From: Streptomyces sp. Ru72
GTDB taxonomy: Bacteria; Actinomycetota; Actinomycetes; Streptomycetales; Streptomycetaceae
Assembly: GCF_002920635.1 (NCBI RefSeq)
Contig: NZ_PQSR01000055.1
Span: forward strand, 1-51,696
Direction: 5' to 3'
Length of the DNA stretch: 51,696 nucleotides
The notes beneath the pieces were generated by a model. The model saw only the letters and a list, made by a program, of their open reading frames with translations, was not told the origin of the DNA and made no database searches. Shown here piece by piece: positions 17,220-25,223 of the stretch; positions within the stretch are counted from its first letter, which is position 1; every line of letters begins with the position of its first letter. The position numbers and the translations under genes were made by a program.

Positions 17220-17705
17220 TCAGCCCTGCGGGTGATGCGCGGGGATCGGCGGCAGCTCGCCCGTGGTCTCGTACGAGGACAGCATGTCGATGCGCCGCGC
17301 ATGCCGCTCGTCACCCGAGAACGGCGTGTTCAGGAACGTCTCGACGAACTTCGTCGCCTCTTCCACCGTGTGCATCCGGGCGCCCACGGCGACGACGTTG
17401 GCGTTGTTGTGCTGCCGGCCCAGCGAGGCCGTCTCCTCGCTCCAGGCGAGGGCCGCACGCACGCCCTTCACCTTGTTCGCGGCGATCTGCTCCCCGTTGC
17501 CGGAGCCGCCGATCACGATGCCGAGGGCGTCGGGGTCCGCGGCGGTCCGCTCCGCGGCGCGGAGGCAGAACGGCGGGTAGTCGTCCTGGGCGTCGTAGAT
17601 GTGGGGCCCGCAGTCGACGGGCTCGTGCCCGGCGGCCTTGAGCCACTCGACGAGGTGGTTCTTCAGTTCGAAACCGGCATGGTCGGAGCCGAGGTACACG
17701 CGCAT
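17220..17705 (-). CDS. rpiB: Ribose-5-phosphate isomerase B
   Basis: 161 residues. Interconverts ribose 5-phosphate and ribulose 5-phosphate in the pentose phosphate pathway. The phosphate/substrate motif SDHAGFELK is at the N-terminus. The catalytic loop is GGSGNGEQIAANK with Glu72 in place of the Cys found in E. coli-type RpiB, which is the mycobacterial/actinobacterial form. NNANVVAVGARMH follows. It is divergent from the amino-acid permease across a 268-bp region. Confidence 0.96.
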   Translation of the reverse strand: MRVYLGSDHAGFELKNHLVEWLKAAGHEPVDCGPHIYDAQDDYPPFCLRAAERTAADPDALGIVIGGSGNGEQIAANKVKGVRAALAWSEETASLGRQHNNANVVAVGARMHTVEEATKFVETFLNTPFSGDERHARRIDMLSSYETTGELPPIPAHHPQG

Positions 17706-17973
17706 GGTCCGAGTGTGTCACGTCCGTCGCGGCTCGGCCTCGCGGGGTGACAGCCAGGAAAAGGTGTGAGCTGCACCATAGAACCTCAAGAAAACCTCAA
17801 GTAACAATCCGGATTCAAAGGTTCCCGAATTTGTTCGCCTCAGATTCACTGGACCGGCTCGTACACCGCTCGTACGAGCCCCCGTACTTCCGCTCGTACG
17901 GGGCAGAAGGTGTCCGTCCGTACGTGTGTCCCCTCTTGTTTCTCGTACACCCGGCGCAAAGGAATCACCCTTT
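17706..17973. promoter_or_regulatory. Divergent rpiB / permease control region with phased CGTAC repeats
   Basis: CGTAC occurs six times, starting at 17860, 17871, 17883, 17895, 17919 and 17944, so the spacings are 11, 12, 12, 24 and 25 bp. Some copies are embedded in larger palindromes: GCTCGTACGAGC at 17868-17879, and CCCGTAC/GTACGGG arms at 17881-17887 and 17896-17902. Near the rpiB side there are two CCTCAAG copies 11 bp apart (about 17784-17801) in an unusually AT-rich patch. The layout suggests a multi-site operator for the permease. Confidence 0.5.
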
Positions 17974-19443
17974 ATGACTTCGCAGCCGACCCCCACCCAG
18001 GCCGGAAACGCGTCCGGCCGCACCGGAGAACCCGGCGGCGGCCTTCAGGCAGGACTCAAGAACCGTCATCTGTCGATGATCGCCATCGGTGGCGTCATCG
18101 GTGCCGGCCTCTTCGTCGGCTCCAGCTCCGGAATCGCCACCGCCGGCCCCGGCATCCTGCTCTCGTACGCTCTCGTCGGCACGCTCGTGGTGCTGGTGAT
18201 GCGGATGCTGGGCGAGATGTCCGCCGCGAACCCCACCTCGGGCTCCTTCTCCGCGCACGCGGACCGGGCGCTCGGCCGCTGGGCCGGTTTCTCGATCGGC
18301 TGGCTGTACTGGTTCTTCTGGGTCGTCGTGCTCGCCGTGGAGGCCACCGCGGGCGCCAAGATCCTCTCCGAGTGGGTCCCGGCCGTGCCGCAGTGGGGCT
18401 GGGCTCTGATCGTCATGATCGTGCTGACCGCGACCAACCTGGTCTCCGTCGGCTCCTACGGTGAGTTCGAGTTCTGGTTCGCCGGGATCAAGGTCGTGGC
18501 GATCGGCGCGTTCATCGTCATCGGTCTGCTCGCCGTCTTCGGCGTGCTGCCGGGCGTGCACACCGACAAGGCGAGCTTCGGCAACCTGACCGGCCACGGC
18601 GGGTTCCTGCCGCACGGACCGGGCGCCATCCTCACCGGTGTGCTGCTGGTCGTGTTCTCCTTCATGGGCAGCGAGATCGCCACGCTGGCGGCCGGCGAGT
18701 CGGAGGACCCGCAGCGGGCGGTCACCAAGTCGACGAACAGCATCATCTGGCGTATCGCCGTCTTCTACCTGGGCTCGATCCTCGTGGTCGTCTCGCTGCT
18801 GCCGTGGAACGACCCGTCGATCAAGGACAAGGGCTCCTACGTCGCCGCCCTGGACTCCCTCGGCATCGCGCACGCCGGCCAGATCATGAACGTCATCGTG
18901 CTGACGTCGGTGCTGTCCTGTCTGAACTCCGGGCTCTACACCGCCTCCCGCATGGCCTTCTCGCTGGGCCAGCGGGGTGACGCGCCGAAGGCGTTCGCGC
19001 GGACCACGTCCCGGGGCGTGCCGATGGCCGCGATCGTCGCGTCCGTCGTCTTCGGCTTCGTCGCCGTCTTCTTCAACTACAAGTTCCCGGACTCGGTCTT
19101 CCTCTTCCTGGTCAACTCCAGTGGCGCGGTGGCCCTGTTCGTGTGGCTGGTCATCTGCTTCTCGCAGCTGCGGATGCGGAAGATCATCCAGCGCGAGGCG
19201 CCGGAGAAGCTGCTCGTCAAGATGTGGCTGTACCCGTACCTGACCTGGGCGACGGCCGCGCTGATCGTGTTCGTCCTCGGCTACATGCTGACCGACACCG
19301 AGCACGACGGACGTGAGACGGTGCTGCTGTCGCTGCTCGTCGCCGCGGTGGTGCTGGTGATCGCCGTGGTGAAGGAGCGGGTCGCGGGCAACCACCCGGC
19401 GACCCCCGCCGAGGCACCGGCCGACAAGGTCTCCGTCGGCTGA
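17974..19443 (+). CDS. Amino-acid permease, APC superfamily (GABA/AAT-type)
   Basis: 489 residues with about 12 transmembrane helices. The family signature SMIAIGGVIGAGLFVGS follows the first cytoplasmic segment (GLKNRHL), and GEFEFWFAGIKV is the typical helix-5/6 segment. It is a proton-coupled importer of an amino acid or related compound; the substrate cannot be told from sequence. The ATG at 17974 has AAAGGA at proper spacing and is preferred to the in-frame ATG 16 codons upstream. It is a paralogue of the permease at 28336. Confidence 0.94.
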   Translation: MTSQPTPTQAGNASGRTGEPGGGLQAGLKNRHLSMIAIGGVIGAGLFVGSSSGIATAGPGILLSYALVGTLVVLVMRMLGEMSAANPTSGSFSAHADRALGRWAGFSIGWLYWFFWVVVLAVEATAGAKILSEWVPAVPQWGWALIVMIVLTATNLVSVGSYGEFEFWFAGIKVVAIGAFIVIGLLAVFGVLPGVHTDKASFGNLTGHGGFLPHGPGAILTGVLLVVFSFMGSEIATLAAGESEDPQRAVTKSTNSIIWRIAVFYLGSILVVVSLLPWNDPSIKDKGSYVAALDSLGIAHAGQIMNVIVLTSVLSCLNSGLYTASRMAFSLGQRGDAPKAFARTTSRGVPMAAIVASVVFGFVAVFFNYKFPDSVFLFLVNSSGAVALFVWLVICFSQLRMRKIIQREAPEKLLVKMWLYPYLTWATAALIVFVLGYMLTDTEHDGRETVLLSLLVAAVVLVIAVVKERVAGNHPATPAEAPADKVSVG

Positions 19444-19461
19444 TCCGGCACCCCTCGGAAC

Positions 19462-19504
19462 ATGGCCGCATAACCTGACGGAACCTGTCAGGTTATGCGG
19501 CCAT
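19462..19504. promoter_or_regulatory. Perfect 18-bp inverted repeat abutting the next start codon
   Basis: Arms at 19462-19479 and 19487-19504 pair without mismatch around a 7-nt loop. The repeat begins 18 bases after the permease stop codon and ends one base before the ATG at 19506. It could be the permease terminator, or an operator, since a -10-like TAACCT lies in the left arm. It leaves no room for a ribosome site before 19506. Confidence 0.75.
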
Positions 19505-19505
19505 C

Positions 19506-20843
19506 ATGCGTCGCATGACCTACACGGACAACCGCGCAGACCTGACCCTGCTCCGCCCCGGCGACGCCGACTACGACCACGAACTCGCCGGATTCCAGAC
19601 CGGGTTCGTCCAACGGCCGGCCGTGATCGCGCCCGTCCGGTCGGCCGCGGACGTGGTGGCCGCCGTACGGTACGCGGCCGCCGCAGACCTGCCGGTGGGC
19701 GTGCAGGCCACCGGACACGGACTGCCCGGGGGCTACGAGGGCGGGCTGCTCGTCACGGCCCGGCGGCTGGACGGGCTCACCGTCGACCCCGAGGCGCGCA
19801 CGGTCCGCGTACAGGCGGGGGTGCGCTGGGGGCAGGTGGTCGCGGCGGCCGAGCCGTACGGGCTGGCGCCGCTCAACGGCTCGGCTCCGGGCGTGGGCGC
19901 GGTGTCGTACACCCTGGGCGGCGGACTCGGCATCCTCGCACGGGAGTTCGGCTACGCGGCCGACCATGTGCGGTGGCTGGAGGTCGTCACCGCCGACGGC
20001 GCACTCCGCCGTGTCACCCTGGAGTCCGACCCCGACCTGTACTGGGCGCTGCTCGGCGCCGGGCAGAACTTCGGCATCGTGACCGAGCTGGAGATCGGCC
20101 TGGTTCCGGTGCGGAGGCTGTACGGCGGCTCGCTCTCCTTCGACGGGCGCGAGGTGGACCCCGCGGCCGTGCTGCGCGCGTACGAGGCATGGACGCGGAC
20201 CGTGCCGGACGGGCTGACCTCCTCCTTCGCCGCCGTGCCGTACCCGGACCTGCCCGCACTGCCGCCGCACCTGCGCGGCCGGTACCTCGTGTCGATCAGG
20301 GTCGCCCACACGGGCGCGGACGGCGAACGGCTCACGGCCCCGCTGCGGGAGATCGGTCCGGTGCTGTCGGACTCGCTGCGCGAGATGCCGTACGCCGAGA
20401 GCCACACCATCCACAGCGACCCGGACTTCCCGCACACCTACTACGGCGACAGCGCGGTGCTGCGGGAGCTGGACGTCGAACGGGCCGGGGAACTGCTGAA
20501 GCGCACCGGGCCCGAAGCGGGCCTGATGTGCGTCGTGCAGGTCAACCACCTGGGCGGGGCGCTGGCCCGGCCGGCGCCGAACGCGGTGCCGTATCGCGAG
20601 GGGCGGTTCCTGGTGCGGCTGTTGACCGTGGGGGACCGTGAGCGGGCGCGGGCCGTACTGGACCCGGCGTTCGCCCTGCTGTCGGACGATCGCCTGGGCC
20701 GCTCGCTCAACTTCGCCTTCGGGGCCGGGGACCGGGGTGCCGGGCTGTACGACCCGGAAACGCGGAAGAGGCTCACCGGGCTGAAGGAGACCTACGACCC
20801 GGCGAACCTCTTCCGCAGGAACTACGGCGTCAGCGCTTGCTGA
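19506..20843 (+). CDS. FAD-binding (VAO/BBE-type) oxidoreductase
   Basis: 445 residues. The FAD-binding PCMH domain covers about residues 40-205. GHGLPGGYEGG carries the His expected to bind FAD covalently at the 8-alpha position. The second, cysteinyl attachment motif of bicovalent enzymes is not evident. SAPGVGAVSYTLGGGLGILAREFG is standard for the family. The BBE-type C-terminus (YDPANLFRRNYGV) closes the protein. Substrate unknown; relatives oxidise sugars, alkaloids or polyketides. Starts at 19506 or 19515 are both possible and neither has a ribosome site. The 3' end overlaps bioY tail-to-tail by 14 bp. Confidence 0.92.
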   Translation: MRRMTYTDNRADLTLLRPGDADYDHELAGFQTGFVQRPAVIAPVRSAADVVAAVRYAAAADLPVGVQATGHGLPGGYEGGLLVTARRLDGLTVDPEARTVRVQAGVRWGQVVAAAEPYGLAPLNGSAPGVGAVSYTLGGGLGILAREFGYAADHVRWLEVVTADGALRRVTLESDPDLYWALLGAGQNFGIVTELEIGLVPVRRLYGGSLSFDGREVDPAAVLRAYEAWTRTVPDGLTSSFAAVPYPDLPALPPHLRGRYLVSIRVAHTGADGERLTAPLREIGPVLSDSLREMPYAESHTIHSDPDFPHTYYGDSAVLRELDVERAGELLKRTGPEAGLMCVVQVNHLGGALARPAPNAVPYREGRFLVRLLTVGDRERARAVLDPAFALLSDDRLGRSLNFAFGAGDRGAGLYDPETRKRLTGLKETYDPANLFRRNYGVSAC

Positions 20844-21411
20844 CGAACTTCCAGGCGGTGGGCAGCGCGCCCATCGCCAGGGCGGCCTTGAGGGCGTCTC
20901 CGATCAGGAACGGGGTGAGGCCGGCCGCGACCGCCTGGGCGAAGGAGAGGTGGGCCGCCAGGGCCAGGTAGGGAACGCCGACCGCGTAGATGATCGCCTC
21001 GCCGAGGATCATCGTGCCCGCCATGCGCAGCGGGGAGCGGTCGGCGCCGCGGCGGGCCAGGGCGCCCACGGCCGCCGAGGCGAGCAGCATGCCGATGACA
21101 TAGCCGAAGGAGACGGCCCCCGCGCCGGAGGCGCCGCCCGCGAACCACGGCACACCGGCCACACCGGCGAGCACGTACAGGGCGAGGGAGAGGAAGCCGC
21201 GGCGGGCGCCGAGCGCCGTGCCGACGAGAAGCGCGGCGAAGGTCTGGCCGGTCACCGGCACCGGGGATCCGGGTACGGGGACCGACAGCTGGGCCGCGAG
21301 GCCGGTGAGCGCGGCGCCGCCGACGACGAGGGCCGCGTCGCGGACGCGGGACGCCGGCAGCAGGTCGGCGAGGACTGCGCCGGGGCGGGCAGTGGCGGTG
21401 GCGGTGCTCAT
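20830..21411 (-). CDS. bioY: Biotin transporter substrate-binding S-component BioY
   Basis: 193 residues with about six hydrophobic segments. The BioY signatures are SVPVPGSPVPVTGQTFAALL and GAVSFGYVIGMLLAS. BioY captures biotin and works with an energy-coupling (ECF) module; none is in the window, so it may use a shared module or act alone. The ATG at 21411 has GGAG close upstream and fits the usual length; the frame is open further. Two inverted repeats upstream may be regulatory. Confidence 0.93.
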   Translation of the reverse strand: MSTATATARPGAVLADLLPASRVRDAALVVGGAALTGLAAQLSVPVPGSPVPVTGQTFAALLVGTALGARRGFLSLALYVLAGVAGVPWFAGGASGAGAVSFGYVIGMLLASAAVGALARRGADRSPLRMAGTMILGEAIIYAVGVPYLALAAHLSFAQAVAAGLTPFLIGDALKAALAMGALPTAWKFVSKR

Positions 21412-21669
21412 GGGGACTCCGCGGGGTGGTGTGGACACGTCGGGACAGCGTGACGCTATCCCAGCGCCCTCGAGCCGATCACCATCGGCGGTCGACAAAG
21501 GGTGGAACGGCGCGTTCGTGAACTTCGAACAAAGGATGCTCCTTACACATCATCAGGCGTGAGACACGTCACTGAGATGAGGACGTTTCACTCACGCCCC
21601 GGCAGCGACCGGGAACTGTAGGGTCCCGCCAAAGCCGAGAGGGGTCCGTCTCGCCCGTCGGTCGCCGTC
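21412..21669. promoter_or_regulatory. bioY / sulfur-locus divergent region
   Basis: 258 bp with no gene. It contains GTTCG-N7-CGAAC at 21514-21530 and an imperfect hairpin at 21556-21598 whose outer arms GGCGTGAG/CTCACGCC and inner ACGTC/GACGT both pair. Either could be the operator of bioY or of the sulfur locus; I cannot assign a regulator. Confidence 0.35.
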
Positions 21670-21698
21670 TGGGCAGGGGTGGGCCGTTTTGCTAGCTT
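21670..21698 (+). promoter_or_regulatory. Promoter of the sulfur-locus leader peptide
   Basis: TGGGCA (21670-21675), 17-bp spacer, TAGCTT (21693-21698). Only seven bases separate the -10 from the leader-peptide ATG at 21706. Transcription would therefore begin at or next to the ATG, giving a leaderless mRNA, which is common for Streptomyces leader peptides. Confidence 0.55.
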
Positions 21699-21705
21699 CG
21701 GACGC

Positions 21706-21792
21706 ATGGTTGCCCAGGCCCGGAACTTCACGTCGCGTCGCTACGTCGACCTGCGACGCCAGGGCACGGCCACCTGTCGCCGCCCGGTGTAG
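21706..21792 (+). CDS. Leader peptide of a sulfur-responsive attenuator, 28 residues
   Basis: The peptide ends RRYVDLRRQGTATCRRPV. This fits the actinobacterial leader-peptide pattern R-R-x-V-D-L-x-R-x-x-(S/T)-A-x-C-R that precedes many sulfur-metabolism operons in Streptomyces; I know the pattern from genome annotations and cannot search for it here. The lone Cys, the sulfur genes downstream and the -10 placed for a leaderless start all agree. There are 66 bases from its stop to the ROK start, containing a small hairpin (GGCTC/GAGCC, 21798-21818). The likely mechanism is ribosome stalling or pausing at Cys codons affecting downstream expression. Too short for normal gene callers. Confidence 0.75.
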   Translation: MVAQARNFTSRRYVDLRRQGTATCRRPV

Positions 21793-21858
21793 GGGCGGGC
21801 TCCGGCGCGCCTCGAGCCTTCCGAGACGTGTCGGCCCCGTTCCCGAGGACGGTTCTCC

Positions 21859-23058
21859 ATGCCCCGTACCGCGGCATCCACTCTTGTCTCCCCTGTCCCC
21901 CGTGCCGCCGACAGCGACCGGCGGCGTACCAGTGCCAGCGTCGTGCTGCGGTCCGTGCTGGAGCACGGGCCGGTGGCGCGCAGCACCGTCGCCCGGCTGA
22001 CCGGGCTGTCGCCCGCGTCCGTCACCGAGCACTGTGCCCGGCTGACCGGGCTCGGGCTGATCCGTGAGGAGGCGGCCCCGCGCCGCTCGAACGGGGTGGG
22101 CCGGCCGCACGTGCCCGTCGATCTCGACACCGAGCGGTTCCTGGTCGGCGGGGTGCATGTGGCCGTGCCGTACACCACGGTCGCACTGCTCGATCTGCGC
22201 GGACGGGTCGTGGCCCGGCGGGAGGTGAAGCACGAGCGGACCGACCCCGGCTGGGTGCTGGCCCGGGCCGCGGAAGGACTCGAGGCACTGCTCGCCGAGG
22301 CGACGGGCCGCGGGCCGCTCGGAGTCGGGGTCGCGGCCGGCGGCTGGGTGGACCGGGAGACGGGCACCGTGGTCGAGCACGAACTGCTCGGCTGGCGCGA
22401 GGTGCCGGTGCGGGACCTGCTCGAGGCCCGCACCGGGCTGCCGGTCCATGTGGACGGGCACGCGCGCGCGTTGGTCAACGGGGAACGACTGTTCGGACAG
22501 GCCCGGGGCAGCCGCAGCGTGCTGCACCTGTTCGTGGGCAACGTGGTCGACGCGGCCTTCGCCACCAACGACGAGGTGCACCACGGGCCGCGCTCCCAGG
22601 CCGGGGCGATCGCCCACCTTCCGGTGCCCGGCGGCACCGAGCCGTGCGCGTGCGGCCGTACCGGCTGCCTGCAAGTGGAGCTGAGCGAGCGGACGTTGTG
22701 CCGGCGGGCGCGTGCGGCCGGGGTGATCGACGGGGTGAACCCGATGCACGTGGTGGCCGCGGCGGCGGCCGGGGACGCGGTGGCGCGGCGGCTGCTGAGG
22801 GAGCGGGCCCGGACGACCGGGAGGGCGGCCGGGCTGCTGCTGGACGTCCTGAACCCGGAGACGGTCGTGGTGACCGAGGTGGGTGTCATGCACTTCGAGG
22901 ACTGCCTGCACGCGCTGCGGGAAGCGGCCGGAATGCGCCGGGCGGCGGCCGTCGTGCCGACGAGTTTCCCGGATTCCGTGCTTGCGGTCGCGGGCGGCTC
23001 GGTGATTCTCGACGTGCTGTTCCGGGACCCACTGGGCGTGTCACCTGAGGCTATTTAA
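21859..23058 (+). CDS. ROK-family transcriptional regulator
   Basis: 399 residues. An N-terminal winged helix-turn-helix (about 24-70: SVVLRSVLEHGPVARSTVARLTGLSPASVTEH, split by the usual turn) precedes a ROK sugar-kinase-like domain. The zinc motif CACGRTGC of ROK proteins is present. The position of the kinase catalytic Asp reads VDGHARAL instead of the usual N-D-A, so phosphotransfer is unlikely and the protein is a ligand-sensing regulator. It starts with ATG behind GAGGA. It is the first full gene after the sulfur leader peptide and likely controls the transporter genes that follow. The sensed ligand is not evident. Confidence 0.92.
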   Translation: MPRTAASTLVSPVPRAADSDRRRTSASVVLRSVLEHGPVARSTVARLTGLSPASVTEHCARLTGLGLIREEAAPRRSNGVGRPHVPVDLDTERFLVGGVHVAVPYTTVALLDLRGRVVARREVKHERTDPGWVLARAAEGLEALLAEATGRGPLGVGVAAGGWVDRETGTVVEHELLGWREVPVRDLLEARTGLPVHVDGHARALVNGERLFGQARGSRSVLHLFVGNVVDAAFATNDEVHHGPRSQAGAIAHLPVPGGTEPCACGRTGCLQVELSERTLCRRARAAGVIDGVNPMHVVAAAAAGDAVARRLLRERARTTGRAAGLLLDVLNPETVVVTEVGVMHFEDCLHALREAAGMRRAAAVVPTSFPDSVLAVAGGSVILDVLFRDPLGVSPEAI

Positions 23059-23091
23059 TTCAGAAACTCGGAATGTTGACAGGGGTCGTCC

Positions 23092-23151
23092 ATGGCCGGG
23101 AACATCATGCTCATGAACCCGCTCACGAGCTGTCGCACTCTCTGTTGCTGA
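23092..23151 (+). CDS. Possible Cys-ending upstream ORF, 19 residues
   Basis: Reads MAGNIMLMNPLTSCRTLCC, with three Cys in the last six codons. An AGGGGT ribosome site lies seven bases upstream of the ATG. A short hairpin (CGCGC/GCGCG, 23160-23174) followed by TGTTT begins eight bases after the stop. It sits in the 252-bp gap before the sulfonate-binding protein gene. Polycysteine uORFs that sense cysteine supply are known in mycobacteria; this one has a similar logic but no confirmed family. It could be chance in a short stretch. Confidence 0.4.
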   Translation: MAGNIMLMNPLTSCRTLCC

Positions 23152-23310
23152 CACATTGCCGCGCATGAAGCGCGTGTTTCCGCCTGCGTGAGTTCACTTC
23201 TTCCGGCATCCTTCCCGCCCGGCATTCCCCACTTCCGGCGTTGCGGCCCGCCCGGAATTCCTCCTGCCTTTCTTTTTCTGTTCCGCTCCGTGCGTCCAGG
23301 GAGTCCTCCC

Positions 23311-24378
23311 ATGCCTTCTCCATCTGTCTCCGGTCTCGACCGCCGCCTGTTTCTCACCTCCCTGCTCGGCGCGTCCGCCGCCGTGGCCGGGCTCAGCGGC
23401 TGCGCGGGCGGCAGTGCCGCCGCCGACACCGAGGGCGCCGCCACCAGGCCACTCGCCGACAAGGTCCCGGCCGGCACCAGCCTGAAGATCGCCTCGTACC
23501 AGAACCAGCAGCAGCTGCAGTTCAAGCTGGCGAAACTGTCCGAGCTGCCGTTCGCGGTGTCGAGTTGGGTGAACATCGGGGCCGGCCCGGATGTGATCAA
23601 CGCCTTCCGCGCCAAGTCCCTGGACCTCGCCAACAACGCGGGCATCCCGCCCATCCAGGCGCACTACCAGGGCTTCGCCGCGAAGATCGTGGCGATCGGC
23701 ATCACCCGCAAGCCCAACTACCTCTTCGCCACCAAACCCGGCAGCGACATCCGCACCGTCGAGGACTTCAAGGGCAGGAGGCTGGCCTTCTCCCAGGGCC
23801 AGGCACAGGGCGTCGTGCTGCTGCGGGCGCTGAGGAAGGCGGGCCTGAAGTACGACGACGTGAAGCTGGTCCCGCTCACCAGCAACCAGTTCCTCACCGC
23901 CCTTCAGTCCGGGCAGGTGGACGTGGCCCCGCTCGGCAACAACCAGGCACCCGCCTATCTGAAGCAGTACGGGCCCAAGGGCGCCCACACCATCACCACC
24001 GACGTGGTCGACCTGCTGAACCTGCTGTGGGCGCCGCAGTCGGTGCTCGACGACCCGGCCAAGGCCGCCGCGATCGCCGCGTACATCCCCCGGTGGGCCC
24101 AGGGCCAGGTGTGGACGTACGAGCACCCCGAGGTCTGGGACGAGGAGTTCTACGTCAAGACGCAGAACCTGACCCTGGAGCAGGCCAAGTCCATCACCGC
24201 GCTCGCCAACAAGCCGCTGTTCCCGCCGACCTGGGACGAGGCGATCAAGTGGGAGCAGGAGACCGCCGATCTGCTCGCCGAGGGCGGGTTCGTGAAGAAG
24301 TTCGACGTGTCCTCGCTCTTCGACCACCGCTTCGAGTCCATCGCCGCCAGGGCCGTACCGGCGGAGTACCGGAGGTGA
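23311..24378 (+). CDS. Sulfonate/taurine-type ABC transporter substrate-binding lipoprotein
   Basis: 355 residues. The N-terminus DRRLFLTSLLG... with RR at 11-12 and a lipobox ending in Cys31 (LSGC) indicates a Tat-exported lipoprotein. The rest is a type-2 periplasmic fold of the SsuA/NrtA/TauA class (LKIASYQNQQQLQFKLAKL, NNAGIPPIQAHYQG, GRRLAFSQGQAQGVVLLRAL). It would catch an organosulfur compound outside the membrane. The ATG at 23311 with CAGGGAG upstream is preferred to an earlier ATG that would precede the signal by 41 residues. It forms an operon with the next four genes. Confidence 0.92.
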   Translation: MPSPSVSGLDRRLFLTSLLGASAAVAGLSGCAGGSAAADTEGAATRPLADKVPAGTSLKIASYQNQQQLQFKLAKLSELPFAVSSWVNIGAGPDVINAFRAKSLDLANNAGIPPIQAHYQGFAAKIVAIGITRKPNYLFATKPGSDIRTVEDFKGRRLAFSQGQAQGVVLLRALRKAGLKYDDVKLVPLTSNQFLTALQSGQVDVAPLGNNQAPAYLKQYGPKGAHTITTDVVDLLNLLWAPQSVLDDPAKAAAIAAYIPRWAQGQVWTYEHPEVWDEEFYVKTQNLTLEQAKSITALANKPLFPPTWDEAIKWEQETADLLAEGGFVKKFDVSSLFDHRFESIAARAVPAEYRR

Positions 24379-24383
24379 GCGCC

Positions 24384-25223
24384 ATGACCACGACGACGAC
24401 TGCCGTGGCGGCGACGGCCGTCGGCGAACTCCCCCAGGTCCGCCGGCGCCGCCGGCTCTCCCCCGGGCGTCGCCTGCCCGCCGCCCGGCTCATCGGCCCG
24501 CTGGCGGTCCTCGCCCTGTGGGCAGCCGCCTCGGCCGCGGGGGCGCTCGACCCGGGTGCCGTCCCGGCGCCCTGGACGGTGCTGAGGACGGCCGGCCACC
24601 TGTGGACGGACGGCACGCTGTCCACGGATGTGCTGACCTCGCTGAAGCGGGCCGCGTACGGCTTCGCGATCGGCCTGACCGCGGGGGTGCTGCTGGCGCT
24701 CGCCTCGGGGCTCAGCCGGGCCGGGGAAGCGCTGATCGACGGGACCGTGCAGCTCAACCGGGCGATCCCGACCCTCGGTCTGATCCCGCTGTTCATCCTC
24801 TGGCTGGGCATCGGCGAGACCTTCAAGATCGCCATCATCGCGATCGTCGTCTACATCCCCATCTACCTGAACACGCACTCCGCGCTGTCCGGCATCGACA
24901 GCCGGTACGTCGAACTCGCCGAGGTGCAGGGCCTGTCGAGATTCACCTTCATCCGGCAGGTGGTGATCCCCGGCGCGCTGCCCGGATTCTTCGTGGGACT
25001 CCGGCTCGGCGTGACCGGCTCCTGGCTGGGCCTGGTGGTCCTGGAGCAGATCAACGCCACCAGCGGCCTCGGCTACATGATGTTCCAGGCGCAGAACTAC
25101 GGCCAGAGCGACGTCATCCTGGTCGGCCTGCTGATCTACGGCGTCTTCGGCCTGGTCTCCGACAGCGTGGTCCGCCTCGTCGAACGGAGGGTGCTGTCGT
25201 GGCGCCGCACACTGAGCAGCTGA
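24384..25223 (+). CDS. Sulfonate-type ABC transporter permease
   Basis: 279 residues. A basic N-terminus is followed by about six transmembrane helices of the SsuC/TauC/BPD type, with the EAA-like loop (VELAEVQGLSRFTFIRQVVIPGALP, split here between GLS and RFT) that contacts the ATPase. It starts five bases after the binding-protein stop, behind GGAGG, and its last 25 bases overlap the ATPase gene. A single permease gene implies a homodimer. Confidence 0.93.
   Translation: MTTTTTAVAATAVGELPQVRRRRRLSPGRRLPAARLIGPLAVLALWAAASAAGALDPGAVPAPWTVLRTAGHLWTDGTLSTDVLTSLKRAAYGFAIGLTAGVLLALASGLSRAGEALIDGTVQLNRAIPTLGLIPLFILWLGIGETFKIAIIAIVVYIPIYLNTHSALSGIDSRYVELAEVQGLSRFTFIRQVVIPGALPGFFVGLRLGVTGSWLGLVVLEQINATSGLGYMMFQAQNYGQSDVILVGLLIYGVFGLVSDSVVRLVERRVLSWRRTLSS

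Noticed and set aside
17801..17816. GlnR-like box (GTAAC-N6-GATTC) upstream of the permease
   Set aside because: The second half differs from the GAAAC expected and the next pair of half-sites is absent, so it is too weak to call.
23076..23105. Promoter TTGACA-N18-GAACAT inside the second uORF
   Set aside because: The -35 is perfect but the -10 is poor. It would remove the uORF from the transcript, and neither reading can be settled from sequence.
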